NCBI GenBank assembly: GCA_036346405.1
Contig: CM070546.1
Location: 105,592,826-105,656,825 of the forward strand
From: Phyllostachys edulis
Taxonomy: Eukaryota > Streptophyta > Magnoliopsida > Poales > Poaceae
Length of the DNA stretch: 64,000 bases
Direction of reading: 5' to 3'
Part shown: piece by piece, positions 1-11,420 of the stretch
How the letters are laid out: every line of letters starts with the position of its first letter
Numbering within the stretch: position 1 is the first letter of the stretch
Notes under the pieces: model-generated
Seen by the model: the letters and a program-made list of their open reading frames with translations, nothing else
The model's database searches: none
Told to the model about the DNA's origin: nothing
Translations under genes and position numbers: made by a program

Positions 1-487
1 ATGCTTTGCTTGTCGGCTTGTAAGATCTCTTGTAAACAACTCCTTTGGTTATTAATAAAGCTTGTGTTGTTGCTATGTTACCCTTGGTGTTCTTTGTGAA
101 GAGCTAGCCATGATCCTTGGGATTAGCTCAGTTCACATAGAGGACCTTGGAGAGCTCCTAGTCCTCCACGTTCACTCCATGGTGGGTCGTGTGTGGTCGG
201 TGGTGGCCTCGGTCCTCCACGACCTCCTCCAGTGGTCATGGTGGACTTGAGATGCCCACGGATCTCCACGAACACCCTTGGTCTGGCCGTGGCGAGGCTC
301 TCGGGTGCTCTCGGCTCCAAGACCCTCTCGGGTCATGTTCTCTGGACCTCCGGGAGGTCTGCGCTGACCTCTGAGAGGTCTTGGTGGACTGTCCGAGAGG
401 TCCTTTGTGGACCTCCTGGGAGGTCCTGATGGACTTTCCAGAAGGTCTTGGAGGACCTCTCGGGTGCCCTAGAGTTGGGTCGTTACA
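1..487 (+). mobile_element. LTR fragment of a Ty3-gypsy-type retrotransposon (left end outside the window)
   Basis: The stretch ends in CGTTACA and is followed four bases later by a primer-binding-site-like sequence, as expected for the 3' edge of a 5' LTR. Its right part (about 330-470) holds many copies of palindromic GGACCTC/GAGGTCC motifs, so the transcript would fold into hairpins. The left end of the LTR is outside the window, so its length and TSD cannot be tested. The superfamily is inferred from the gag zinc knuckles downstream. Confidence 0.55.
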
Positions 488-491
488 AAAG

Positions 492-503
492 TGGTATTAG
501 AGC
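492..503 (+). other. Primer-binding site, initiator tRNA-Met type
   Basis: TGGTATTAGAGC differs at one position from TGGTATCAGAGC, the complement of the 3' end of plant initiator tRNA-Met used by many plant LTR retrotransposons. It lies just downstream of the presumed LTR end at 487. The mismatch may mean decay. Confidence 0.6.
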
Positions 504-2249
504 TTCACGACTGCAGGTCGCAACCTAGTAGAATGGACGTTAGTGAAGATTTCAAAACTTATTTTACAACAAAAGAAATAACTTGTTCTTTCCTTATCTG
601 AGTCATCTTTCTATTCTTATCCCCTTCTCTGTGTCTTTTCTTACCCTATTTCCCTCTTATCATTTTGCTTACCTCAAGCGTTTACTGAGAGGTAAATGAA
701 TTCTCTTTCCTCCGAAAATTCTATAGAACCGAACCCTTGAGTTCTAACGCTAGATGCCCCGAGAAGGATGATGCAGATGGTTCAAGACCTGAAGCGCATC
801 GGGCTCTTTGGAGCTATGTTTGTGAGAATAACCAGTACGTTGGATGTCAAGCTGGGAAGCTTTAGAGAAACCTTGTTGAATCCGATCTTGAGGATTAAAG
901 ATTTTAGGTTTTGCTGCCGATTGCTTGAAGTTCTAACAGATTTTGGGACATGTTGCTGCATTATGTCTTGATTGTGAATGGGATAAAGAGGAACCACTTG
1001 GTGGATTATGTAAATTGTGCAAGTAGAATATGATCTTGGAGAGTAATTTGATGGATTACCAAGAATATAGGATTGTGAGATCCTGATCCGATTATTAGAC
1101 CATATTGGATTGCTCTTGAAGCTGGAGATGGATTGTAGTGGTTGATAAGGAGCTTGAATCAAGTAAGTGTAGTATATTGGATTTAATTAGATATGATTAA
1201 AATAGAGAATCTGGATTTGAAAGGAATCATGATTGGATTATAGAGACAAATCTTGAATCAAATTTTGTAATTCATACATAAGTGTTGGGTATTGGGAGGT
1301 ACGTATGAAGAAATACCTTGCTGGTTTTGGAATAGGTCAAAACCTTTGCTGGATAGTTAATAATAAACTGGTTGGATAAATCAAATTTGAACTGTTCGGT
1401 TGTAGGAAGTCTTAGGGGAAACTCTATAAGGAAGATTTGGGGATTTGTGGATTGTGTTATCCTCCTAGTCAACAGTAATCCTGATCGAATTATTGTAGTC
1501 TTTTAATTAGGTGATCCTAGGGTATGAGGATTGGTGAATCCAATCTGAACTTGTAGATTATGATAAGAGCAATGAATTTGTGGGATTATCTAGATCTAGG
1601 CCCAAAAGTAGTTTATTAATTGTGTGGTCTCACCAACAGAATGTGAGATTGATTAAGGGCTTGAATTTCTAAACTGGATGACTCTAAGACTTGTAGATTG
1701 GTGGATTCCAATGATAACAAGTTGGATTTAGTAAAAATAGGAAGGCAGATCCTTGGCCTCTGTCAAACACCCAGCATTGGGTTATGACAAGTAGCTCCTG
1801 AAGAGAGCCAGGAAGAAAGATTGGAAGCATTGTCATCTCTACCATCAGGGACAACCTGCAAGGCTTATTGAAGACCGAGGATCGAAGATCGTTTCGTCAA
1901 ACCCAACCCTATAGCCTCAGTTGTCCAGACTCCTTCTATATAGGAAGCCCTTCAACTGGTTCAGTATGCTGATCGTTAGAGCATTGCTAGTTGTTTAGTT
2001 CTTTAAAGCAAGCTATTGATTTGGTTCTCTGTTGGGTTATTTCTTGCTCTGTCTCTTATGGATCTCTTTTGTCCCTTCCCTATCCCTGGTCCCATTCTCT
2101 AACCCCCTGGAGCACCCAGCAGATGGACCCTAAGGATAAAAGCAGTGCCAGCCGAGAAACCTCTCAAAATGCTAGTGCCAGAGAGAACCAAGGGTTGTCT
2201 CTGAAGTCCTTGAGAACCTAAATCAGTTTCTCATCACCTGCAGACCAGC
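504..2249 (+). other. Untranslated leader and degenerate gag region of the left retrotransposon
   Basis: There is no sustained reading frame. From about 900 to 1,750 the plus strand is poor in C and rich in GGATT/GATTG words, typical of a decayed leader. A short frame from 2,123 (starting MDPKDKSS) may be the start of gag, but it closes by 2,221. Nothing here can be named with confidence. Confidence 0.4.
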
Positions 2250-2648
2250 TTGATGCAACAGTTAATGCAGCAATGGAATGGCAACAATACCTCTTCAGCT
2301 CCTGCCTTGGCAGCACCTGAAAAGTGTACCTGTGAAAACCTATCCAAGGACCAGCCACCAGAAGCCTCTCATAATGAAGGCGTGAGCCATTCTCTTCCCA
2401 AAGGCCATCACCTCGGTAAGTATGTGCTCTGTTATAGGTGTGGCGAGCAAGGACACTATGCCTTTGGATGCCCCCAAAACGGAAAACCAGATCTGCAAGT
2501 TCTTTGTGCCGGTTGCAACCTTCTTGGACATCGCTTCATCAAGTGTCCCAGAAGAAAAGAAACCCAGTATCAAGACTGCTACAACTGTGGCAAGGAGGGC
2601 CACTTTGCCAAACAATGCCCTTACAAACAAATTTGGCGCCACAAGTAA
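2250..2648 (+). pseudogene. gag-type nucleocapsid fragment with three CCHC zinc knuckles
   Basis: A 132-residue frame carries three consecutive C-x2-C-x4-H-x4-C zinc knuckles: CYRCGEQGHYAFGC at about residues 61-74, CAGCNLLGHRFIKC at about 86-99 and CYNCGKEGHFAKQC at about 110-123. This is the nucleic-acid-binding end of a retrotransposon gag protein, which packages element RNA in the cytoplasm. Protease, reverse transcriptase and integrase do not follow. Instead the frame ends at 2,648 and CACTA transposase homology begins about 40 bases later, so the retroelement is cut here. It could also be a cellular CCHC protein fragment, but the LTR end and primer site upstream favour retrotransposon origin. 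Confidence 0.65.
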
Positions 2649-2689
2649 CACCGTCAAGCCCGATACAAAGGAGCTAAAGCTTTGTTCAA

Positions 2690-4537
2690 GACCGCTTAGA
2701 TGCTACTGAGAGTGTATGGTGAACAACTCAAGAAAAGCGTGTATATCGCCACCGTAGGTTCCTTCGAGAGTCACCCATACCGCAAGATGAAAAAACAATT
2801 GACGGAAATAAGGAGAACGATTCACTCCAAGGGCTTTTAGAGGAAAGAGGTCTATGATATGATTAAGGATATCGATGTTGTGCTTGGGAAGGGACGTAAA
2901 TTAAGAACCCGTGAGAAGAACATCTAGAAGAAGCGGTCAATTTTTGGGACTTGCCTTATTGGGAGCACTTAGAAGTTCGCCATCGCATCGACGTCATGCA
3001 CGAGAGAAGAATGTATGTGATAGCTTGATTGGTCTCTTCTTTGAACATTAGTGGCAAAACAAAGGATGGTGTTAACGCATGCGGCGTGACTTGGTTGATA
3101 TGAACATAAGGATCGAGTTAGCACCGGAGACCGATACAGATCTGAGACGAGCGTACCTTCCCCGACTTACTACACTCTATCCAAGGCCGAGAGAAATGAG
3201 CGTGCACGAGCTTGCATGGAGTGAAAGTCCGATCTGGTTACTCCGCTAACATTAAGAACCTTGTTTCTATGCAAGATTTGAAATTAATTGGTATGAAGTC
3301 TCATGATTGTCATGTCGATGACACAAATGCTTCTGTTGCAATTAGAAGTATCTTGCGAACAAGGTCCGAGTGGCAATCTTGAGGTCGTGTTATTTTTCAA
3401 CTCAATTGCTCGGAAGATCATTGATCCCCGAGGACTAGATGCTCTGCAGCCGGCGTGGTGACCACTCTATGTCATCTTGAGATGTATTTCCCTCCGTCAT
3501 TTTTCGATATCATGGTCCATCTCATTGTTCACCTTGTGAGAGAGATAAAGATATCTTGACCTGTGTTCTTCGTCATATGTACCCGTTCGAGAGGTACATG
3601 GGAATTCTCAAGTCCCACGACGGAATCGATCTCGACCGAGGGCGACATCATTGAAGGTTATGCAACCGAAGAGGTCATTGAGTTCTGCGTCGACTACATG
3701 GCTCGAGTGGAACCGATAGGTGTGCCTCTATCTCGCCATGAGGGGAGATCGATGGTATCGGGACCATCGGAAGAAATCAATAACTCGATCTGGATACATA
3801 CGCTCAAGCCCATTTCATGGTCTTGCAACACATGACCCAAGTGTCCCGTATATCGGCGAGCACAAAGACATGGTGCGCCAGCAGAATCCGCACCCGGTCG
3901 GAGGTTTGGATCACGAGAGAACACAACCGTCGGTTCAACGAATGGTTAAAGGTGCGAATCAGGGAGGTCATCAAGTGATGATCTGTTGCTATGGTTGTAC
4001 GAGGGCCACAATTTACAATTGTCACATGGCAAGGATCGACATCAATGGGTACACATTTTATACCGTAGCTCAGATCTGAAGAGCCTGATCGTGAAACAGC
4101 GGTGTCCGCATAGATGCATTCAAGACCGATGGGATGAGGAGCTCCTACTATGGGCAAATAGGCGAGATATGGGAGCTCGACTACGTGCTTTTCAAGATCC
4201 CCTATTTGGTGCCGTTGGGTCCATCTCGCCTGGTGAAGGTCGACAAGCACGGTGTCACTACCGTGGACCTCGAGCGTGTCGGATATAAAGACGAACCATT
4301 CGTCTTGGCTAACCAAGTTGTTCAAGTCTTTTATGTAACCGACCGGCAAATAAGAAGCGCCACGTAGTTCTTCATGGAAAAAGGAGGATTGTCGGAGTTG
4401 AGAATGTAGTGGGCGAGGAAGAATACAATCAATTTGACGAGTTGCCTCCTTTCGAAGCGGCATTAGGCTCGAGGAAGAACCCGGTGAGGAAGCTAGCTAT
4501 ATGCGTCGATCATCATGAAGGCCTATATCTTAATTAA
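2690..4537 (+). pseudogene. CACTA tnp2-type transposase, C-terminal part, with frameshifts
   Basis: Homology to plant tnp2 transposases runs through several frames. Recognisable segments are RFLRESHPYRKMKK (about 2,755), FWDLPYWEHLEVRHRIDVMH (about 2,940), SGKTKDGVN and RRDLVDMNIRIELAP (about 3,050-3,120), a DUF4218-like LEMYFPPSFFDIMVHLIVH (about 3,477), MYPFERYM (about 3,579) and GYATEEVIEFC (about 3,656). A DUF4216-like region follows: IDINGYTFYT (about 4,030) and IGEIWELDYVLFK with VGYKDEPFVLANQ (4,134-4,330). The C-terminal tail ends at a stop at 4,535-4,537. Stops and frameshifts break it throughout (for example after VREIKI near 3,560). The protein would act in the nucleus, binding and cutting element ends. 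The N-terminal half is absent, replaced by retrotransposon sequence. Confidence 0.8.
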
Positions 4538-4934
4538 GAATTTACTCCAATGTAATTAATTTATTCCATAACATCATGTGTTATGGACTTGTAATCTCTC
4601 ATATATTTTGATGTCAGCGTGAAATTGTCATGTGTTGATGTGTTATGGACTTGTCATATTTGATATTGATGTCAATGTGGGCGTACATTGTAATGTGGAG
4701 TATCAAAATTGTCATCATACTTGATTTGGAGTTGAGTTGAATTAGATATGAAATTTTGAAGTCAAATGTGTTATGAACTTGTCATCATACTTGTCACCGT
4801 GTTAGAATTCATATGGACTTGTCATAATTGTCATCATACTTGTCTCAAAGAAGTTCACTATGTTTTCTCGGGATATTTATGTCTCACGGAGTTGATATGT
4901 TTTGTCGAGGATATCATAAATTGGCCTCGGTATG
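4538..4934 (+). other. 3' flank of the tnp2 remnant, no gene seen
   Basis: AT-rich DNA with loosely repeated TTGTCATNNTACTTG / GTTATGGACTTGTCAT words (about 4,575-4,850). It fits a 3' untranslated and spacer region of the transposase unit. No reading frame here is credible. Confidence 0.4.
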
Positions 4935-5115
4935 CGGCTATCACAGACGGTTTTATTATACAACCGCCTGTGGTAATAATATCACAGACGGTTTCAGATG
5001 AGAACAAATGCAGTGATAATAATATCACAGACGTTTCATATCACGAGCGGTTCTATTATGGAACCGCAGTGATGATAATATCCTGAGCGGTTCTCATTAC
5101 GAACCGTCGTGATAT
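4935..5115. repeat. Internal cluster of CACTA subterminal-type palindromic repeats (element A)
   Basis: Several hairpin-like units of the form ATCACAGACGGTT...AACCG or ATCACGAGCGGTT...AACCGC follow one another. They match the repeats at the 3' end of the same element (10,990-11,400). In CACTA elements such subterminal repeats are transposase-binding sites. Here they stand between the two genes, directly before the promoter-like block of the second. Confidence 0.7.
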
Positions 5116-5119
5116 TATT

Positions 5120-5210
5120 TTATAAGGCGGAAATGCTAGGGTTTTCCTCTCACTTCTCACTTCCTCTCCGCGCCTCACGCCTCGCTGCTCGTTCGCCTCC
5201 TCTAGGGTTT
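5120..5210 (+). promoter_or_regulatory. Candidate promoter of the second gene of CACTA A
   Basis: TTATAAGG at 5,120-5,127 is a TATA-like box. CTAGGGTTT (a telo-box-like word common in plant 5' leaders) follows at 5,136-5,144 and again at 5,202-5,210, before a C-rich leader. The order repeat cluster, TATA, CTAGGGTTT recurs in CACTA B and C. Confidence 0.45.
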
Positions 5211-5567
5211 AGGGCTCACCTTCACCGCCGACCACGACCTCGGCGCCGCCCGCCCGACATTGGTGCCCCGACCTCTGCGCCGCCGCCCCGACCTCGGCGC
5301 CGACCTCGGTGCCGCCGCCCGACCTCGGCGCCCTGTTCACCTCCCAGTCAGTAAGCCCGGCGTCGCCGCCGCCGACCTCGGTCGCCGCCCCAACATTGGC
5401 GCCTCCGACCTCGGCGCCCGTCCTCCTCCCGTGTCGGCCTCCTCCCTCAGACTGCAAGCCTTCTCCCCTCTGACGGCCTTCTACCGCCGCCGTCCTCCTC
5501 CCGTGTCGACCTCCTCCCCAGCCTCCCTCCTCCCGATCGGCCTCCTCCCCTGACCAGCCTCCTCCTT

Positions 5568-6230
<663 letters not shown>

Positions 6231-6247
6231 TGGAATAGTGTCTGCAG

Positions 6248-6314
6248 GCACCGTGAGTTCTTGTGCGGCATCCTCTCGTGAGTATTGCTCCTCTGTGGCG
6301 ATTCGGTTGATCTT

Positions 6315-6379
<65 letters not shown>

Positions 6380-6898
6380 GCTAGTTGATACCTTCATACG
6401 TATTAGTTACGATTTCGAGTCTAGTCTTGAAGATATTGCAAATTGATCGATGGGCTTTGTTGACATGCTCGTGATGAACTCATCTTATCTTGAGATTGAA
6501 TGTGATAGTTAGTTCATACTTGAGCTCTATTGTATTACTTACTGCTTTGTCAATATGTTGTCTTGTTAATTGGTTACTTCGGTTCAAACTCATAGTTCTA
6601 TTGCAAATTGATCGGTTGTATTGACTAGTTTGTGATTCTTCTAGTAGTATGTATGAGCTCATTCAACTTTTCATTTGCCATCTTGATCTCTGTAGTCAAC
6701 CTCTGTTTGATGGAAGTTTAATCTGTTTTTAGATTAGCAGTTGAGATCATTTGACAGTTAAGCAAAGTATTGTTTAGACCTCATAGTTTGAATTTATATT
6801 ATCATATTCATTTCATGAAGAGTATAGACAATAGGATTGAGATGGCAAAGACTTGTTCTTTAGCTACTCTCTTACGAGAGCACATAATATCATCAATC
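6248..6898 (+). repeat. Direct repeat, copy 2, with shorter (AT)n tract
   Basis: Near-identical to 5,568-6,230, with small indels and a shorter AT run at 6,318-6,375. It carries an extra insertion after the AT run (about 6,380-6,435, ...GATACCTTCATACG...) not present in copy 1. The copies mark a segmental tandem duplication inside CACTA A. Confidence 0.8.
6318..6375. repeat. (AT)n microsatellite, 58 bp
   Basis: The AT dinucleotide run in the second copy of the duplication, about half the length of the run in copy 1. Confidence 0.95.
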
Positions 6899-7616
6899 GC
6901 ATTTCCTTAGAGAAGTCGGTGGATTAAGGAGTGTTAAATTCTTTAGGAATTATGCTTTAATGCTAATTAATTTTGTTGGGATTAATTCTGAAATTTTTCT
7001 AAAAGCGCATTTTTACAACAATCCAAAAAGAAAGTTTTACTTGATTCTATTTTGTTTCTATGTTGGGATTAAACCTTTGCTTAGCATTTCCTTAAATCGA
7101 TCATTTTACTTTATTCTAGTTCTATGTCTTCATTAAAGGCTAGTCTTACGTACATGAAGCATTAAACCTTTGCTTAGCATTTTCTTCGTTGATCCTGACA
7201 CACTTGAGTGTACCTCTGCTTCATGCCAATCCTCCACGGCACGAAGCAGATGGTACACTCCAGTGTGTCGGGCTCGATGAAGTAGGCTCGGGCAAAGATA
7301 GGCTCGGACAAAAGATTTGTATCACTAGTTTCTATCTATACAAAGATCACAAGAGAAGCTGGTGGATTAAGGAGTGTTAGAATAGAAGCTCATGGATTAA
7401 GGAGTGTTAGGAATGTTAGTAGTCTGTATGAGCTCATTCAACTTTTCATTTGCCGTCTTGATCTCTATAGTCAACCTCTGTACTTCTTCCTGAGATTAAT
7501 TGTTTCATATTTATGCTGGAATGTTAGTAGTCAGTATGAGCTCATTCAACTTTTCATTTGCCATCTTCATCTCTATAGTCAACCTTTGTACTTCTTCCCG
7601 AGAGCAAGTAAGCGAG
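6899..7616 (+). other. Intron-like region of the second gene of CACTA A
   Basis: No credible frame. Partial repeats of GCTGGTGGATTAAGGAGTGTTAG (6,910-7,410) and of GAGCTCATTCAACTTTTCATTTGCC (7,430, 7,540, also 6,656) show further small duplications. The segment CTCCAGTGTGTCGGGCTCGATGAAGTAG at about 7,258-7,285 has a counterpart in CACTA C near 53,818. Confidence 0.4.
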
Positions 7617-10600
7617 ATGGCAGAGACACCGTCTTCGCCGCCGTCACCGACGCCGCAGATGGAAGAGGCGCCGACGAGGCCGCCAACACCGACCCCGCAG
7701 ATGGAAGAGGCGCCGACGAGGCCACCAACACCGACCCCCGAGATGGAAGACGCACGACGAGGCCGTCCACATCGACAATAATGTCACGCAGGCGAGATGG
7801 CAGAGGACAATCGAAAATGCCTACGGGCGGTGGTCATCACGGAGGTCGATGACTTTGGGGTCCCTCTCGAGTCCCAAGAGATCGTGGCGAGATTTCGGAC
7901 CATCTGCGGGATACTTGGAAGGAACGGGTCCTCATCACCACACCAAGGTGGAAGGACTGACGAAACAAGCGAAGGCGCTACTGTGATGCAGAACTTTCAG
8001 AGAAGTTCACTATTCCGTAGCACATGTGGCACGCGGCGACGGACGGCGATGCTCACGATGGGTAAATCGTGGAGGACCTTCAAGAGCATTCTTGTCACGG
8101 CACGTGAACACGGTCGACGCCTTCGCGCAAAGATAGATTCTTGACGCGGGAAGCATGGGACACCTTTGTGGCTATGAAAACGCGTCGGCGAATTTAGGAG
8201 CAAAGTGCGGCGCACAAAGCTCTCCAGACATCTAAACACTCACCCGACAGACTCAAAGACCTTGGGTACGCGAGTAAATCTGAGGAATGGGCGGCGGAGA
8301 AGGAGAACCCGCTTTCGATGTCACGGACCCGCGTTCCCTAATTTGGTTAAAAGCGAGGGCACAAGTCTCGTCTTGAGCAAAGATCTCCTTCACAAACCCG
8401 GCGATCGGGAAGTGTCCCAACGTGTGGTAAATATATCGAACTACTAAGTTGTTAATAAGTCCATAACTTCATAGTGCCTATAATAACGTGATGACCTCTT
8501 GCAGCGTGACTTGACTGCCCAAGCTTCCCAAGGCTCCTTCCGTGCGCATGGGGAGAAGGATATACTATCTATGGCCTTGGGAAACAAGGAGCACCTGGTC
8601 GCACGCGAGGCCTTGGGGTTAACGTACCTTGGAGTCATGGATTCGCGGACGACTACTACACATATAGGACTAGGAAGAGATCCAAGGCCGAGCACGACAA
8701 CCTGTTGGTACAGATAATTACTAACCAATTTCAAGTAGAGATGGCAGATTAAGTGAGTCAAATGGATATACTCATGAGCGGTGATGCCATAAGCCGCCCG
8801 CTAATTTGGGAGCAGTCCTCCTCGGCGTCGGAGTAGCGTCGCGTCACGCATAATTGTGAACATGACGACGTCCGATTATCGATAGAGCGACATCAAGGTA
8901 ACGTACATCTATGGAATGCACCAAAGATAGACCCTAACGACGCCTTAGCTAATTGCGTGTCGTTTTGTAGGAGCCACGCCTGTAAGCTCCAAGTGAGGAT
9001 GGATGGGTCCTTTGTATTGAGGTGCAGCAGGATGGTGTATCCATACGAGGAAGGGCGGTCTGAAGACGGTGCCCACCGGTGCACAGTTACGCCAAGGTCC
9101 AGTGGATATGGTACATGTCAATTTCGAGCCATCTCATTTGGACATTTGCCCGAACGAAGAGATCACAACACTAGGGATGCCGCCTCTCTTTTATCCAATG
9201 GCCCAAGAAGAACATCGCCTCGGGCCCAAAGAAGGCCGCGATCCGACACGACCATTCCTCTCCAACGGACCTCGATGACTCCACCTCATGTTTCGCCTCA
9301 AAAGGCCACCTCTTCGATTCCCGTGGAGAAGACGCCAAGGAACAGAAAAGCGTGCCGACGTGTCGGTTCGAGTCGTCTCACAAAAGACACCGCCAATCGC
9401 TAAGGCCAAATCGAAATCAACGAACGTTATAGCGCCTCCCAAGTCCGGAAGTCCGAGAAGTCCGGAAGTCCGCGATACCGGAAGTCCGCGATACCCGGAA
9501 ATACATCATCGAAAACCGTTGTGCTCGTAGCGAGATTAATGCACTGTTGGATATGCTTGTCGCTTTGCATACCGGTGCTTGGACAAGACCCAAAAGAAGG
9601 GTGCGATCATCGAATCACCGCCGATACGAGGACAAGCATTTCTTCAACGGACGAGGTACTTCGTCGTGGGCTTCAATGATTTATTTGAACTATTCAACCT
9701 CGCTGGCCTCGACGCCTCGCTTCTACGATGTTGGACAATCGTAAGCGCGTATAATCAAGTTCTACATTCATCTAATACCGATAAATATCACAACTCATTG
9801 CTTATGTATAGATACATGCCGCAAAATGTCCGGAATGGAAAGAACCGGTGGGTTTCTCGACCCACACGTGGTATCGTTGCAAACCATCCAAGAAGACTCG
9901 TCCTTCGTCGAGAAATACATAACAAGGTCATTGCTTCTACAGAGGAACATGAAGTACATAGTGGTGCCCTACAACCGGGGTAAGTGTCACTACTTGCTAT
10001 ACAAATTTCATTTGTACTTTATACGCAACCACTAACTTAGGTTTAATGACTATAGCGACATACTTAGGTACCATTGGATTCTTTTAGTTATTATACCCAA
10101 GAGGAACCATGTGATATACCTTGATTCCCTAAACCGCAATAAGCACGACTTCAAAGACTCTAAGAGGAATACTCGAGAGGTATGCTCATTTCCTCCTTAC
10201 ATAACTCTATTGTAGTCTTCATTCGCTTGAAATGGCCGAGGATAATTTTTTGAATCATGTAGGTCGCTCATCAATTATGTTGCCAACAAAGGAATATCTG
10301 ATGGAAAGAGCGCCTAACTAACACACAGTGATGGATTTTCGAAGACGCGCTACAACACAATAATCCTATATCATACTTCATAATAACGCGTCTCGAACCG
10401 ACTATACCTATATATGTAATTCTATTTTTGCGGCCGCCAAAGAAAAAGATGATGAGTTATGTGCAATCTACGCTCGCTATCATATGCGCCTAATCCTTCT
10501 GACTAGGAAGAAGGATCCCGAGGTTTGTCAATATCGAAATAATTATTTCCTAATTATAAATTTAAATATATATAGCTTACCACTTTACTCTTAATTGGTA

Positions 10601-10775
10601 GCGATGTGTCTTGGATTTACAATGTGATTCACTGTTATGAAGAGATCAAGGACATTCGAGGAAGCTCTGCGCCTTTATCAACTCGAAATCATTAACGACA
10701 ACGGAGAGTTTCACTTGCGTCGCCAACCCGAGCATCACCCCACTAAAACCTCTCAACGCAAACAATTGTAATCTA
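7617..10775 (+). pseudogene. CACTA second gene: proline-rich repeats, TNP1-like region and ULP1/C48-type peptidase remnant
   Basis: The likely start ATG is at 7,617. The first 50 or so residues hold a degenerate tandem of PTPQMEEAPTRPP (42-bp unit). Next comes a region resembling the TNP1/Ptta proteins of CACTA elements: VDDFGVPLESQEIVARFRTI (about 7,835), SAAHKALQTSKHSPDRLKDL (about 8,210), RAHGEKDILSMALGN (about 8,540), VNFEPSHLDI (about 9,120). Then FVVGFNDLFELFNLAGLD (about 9,661), EKYITRSLLLQRNMKYIVVP (about 9,910) and YHWILLVIIPKRNHVIYLDS (about 10,070), the last matching the His and Asp segments of a ULP1/C48 SUMO-protease fold. The catalytic Cys segment is not recognisable. Stops and frame changes are frequent and some are introns. 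SUMO-protease activity is not implied for this copy. Confidence 0.65.
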
Positions 10776-10989
10776 GTTGTAACTACTATAGCGACAATAC
10801 TTGAACAAATGCGATCTTTTGTAATTTATTTTGAGTAATGATCACTTTGAGTTGTCATGGCTGCTTGAATCTGTTTTTGTGAATGCTTGAATCATTTACG
10901 TGAATGCTTGAATCATTTCGTGAATGCTTGTTTTCAGAGGGCATGGCTAGCAATTCCGAGGCTAGCGTAAAAAAAAACAAATTGTGGGA

Positions 10990-11400
10990 GGGTATGAGCT
11001 ATCACAGACGGTGTTTTGTTAAAACCGCTCGTGAAGGCAAGTATCCTGAGCGGTTTTATTGCAAGCAAACCGTGCGTGATAGGAGAATATCACAAACGGT
11101 TCTATACAAAAGCCGCCTCGTGATATTCACAAATCACGAGCGGTTTTATTTAGAACCGCTCGTGATATTCTCTATCACGAGCGGTTTTTCTTTAGAACCG
11201 CTCGTGATATTCTCCTATCACGAGCGGTTTGCGATCGAAACCGCTGCGTGATACTTGCCTTCACAGACGGTTTTTAATAAAACCGCTCGTGATATTCTTA
11301 TCACAGATGGTTTTGTACCGCTCGTGATAATATCTGTTATCACAGCACCAACAAACATAGACGGTTCGAAAATGCGTGATGACGATTCAACCGCTCGTGA
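10990..11400. repeat. 3' subterminal repeats of CACTA A
   Basis: About ten half-palindromes ATCACGAGCGGTTTT / AAACCGCTCGTGAT with a few ATCACAGACGG forms next to the 3' terminus at 11,420. Adjacent pairs form hairpins with short loops. The GAGCGG core dominates here. Confidence 0.85.
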
Positions 11401-11420
11401 TGTCGGTTCCTGTAGTAGTG

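Noticed and set aside
492..503. tRNA-like sequence TGGTATTAGAGC
   Set aside because: Only 12 bases match a tRNA end. It is a primer-binding site and not a tRNA gene.
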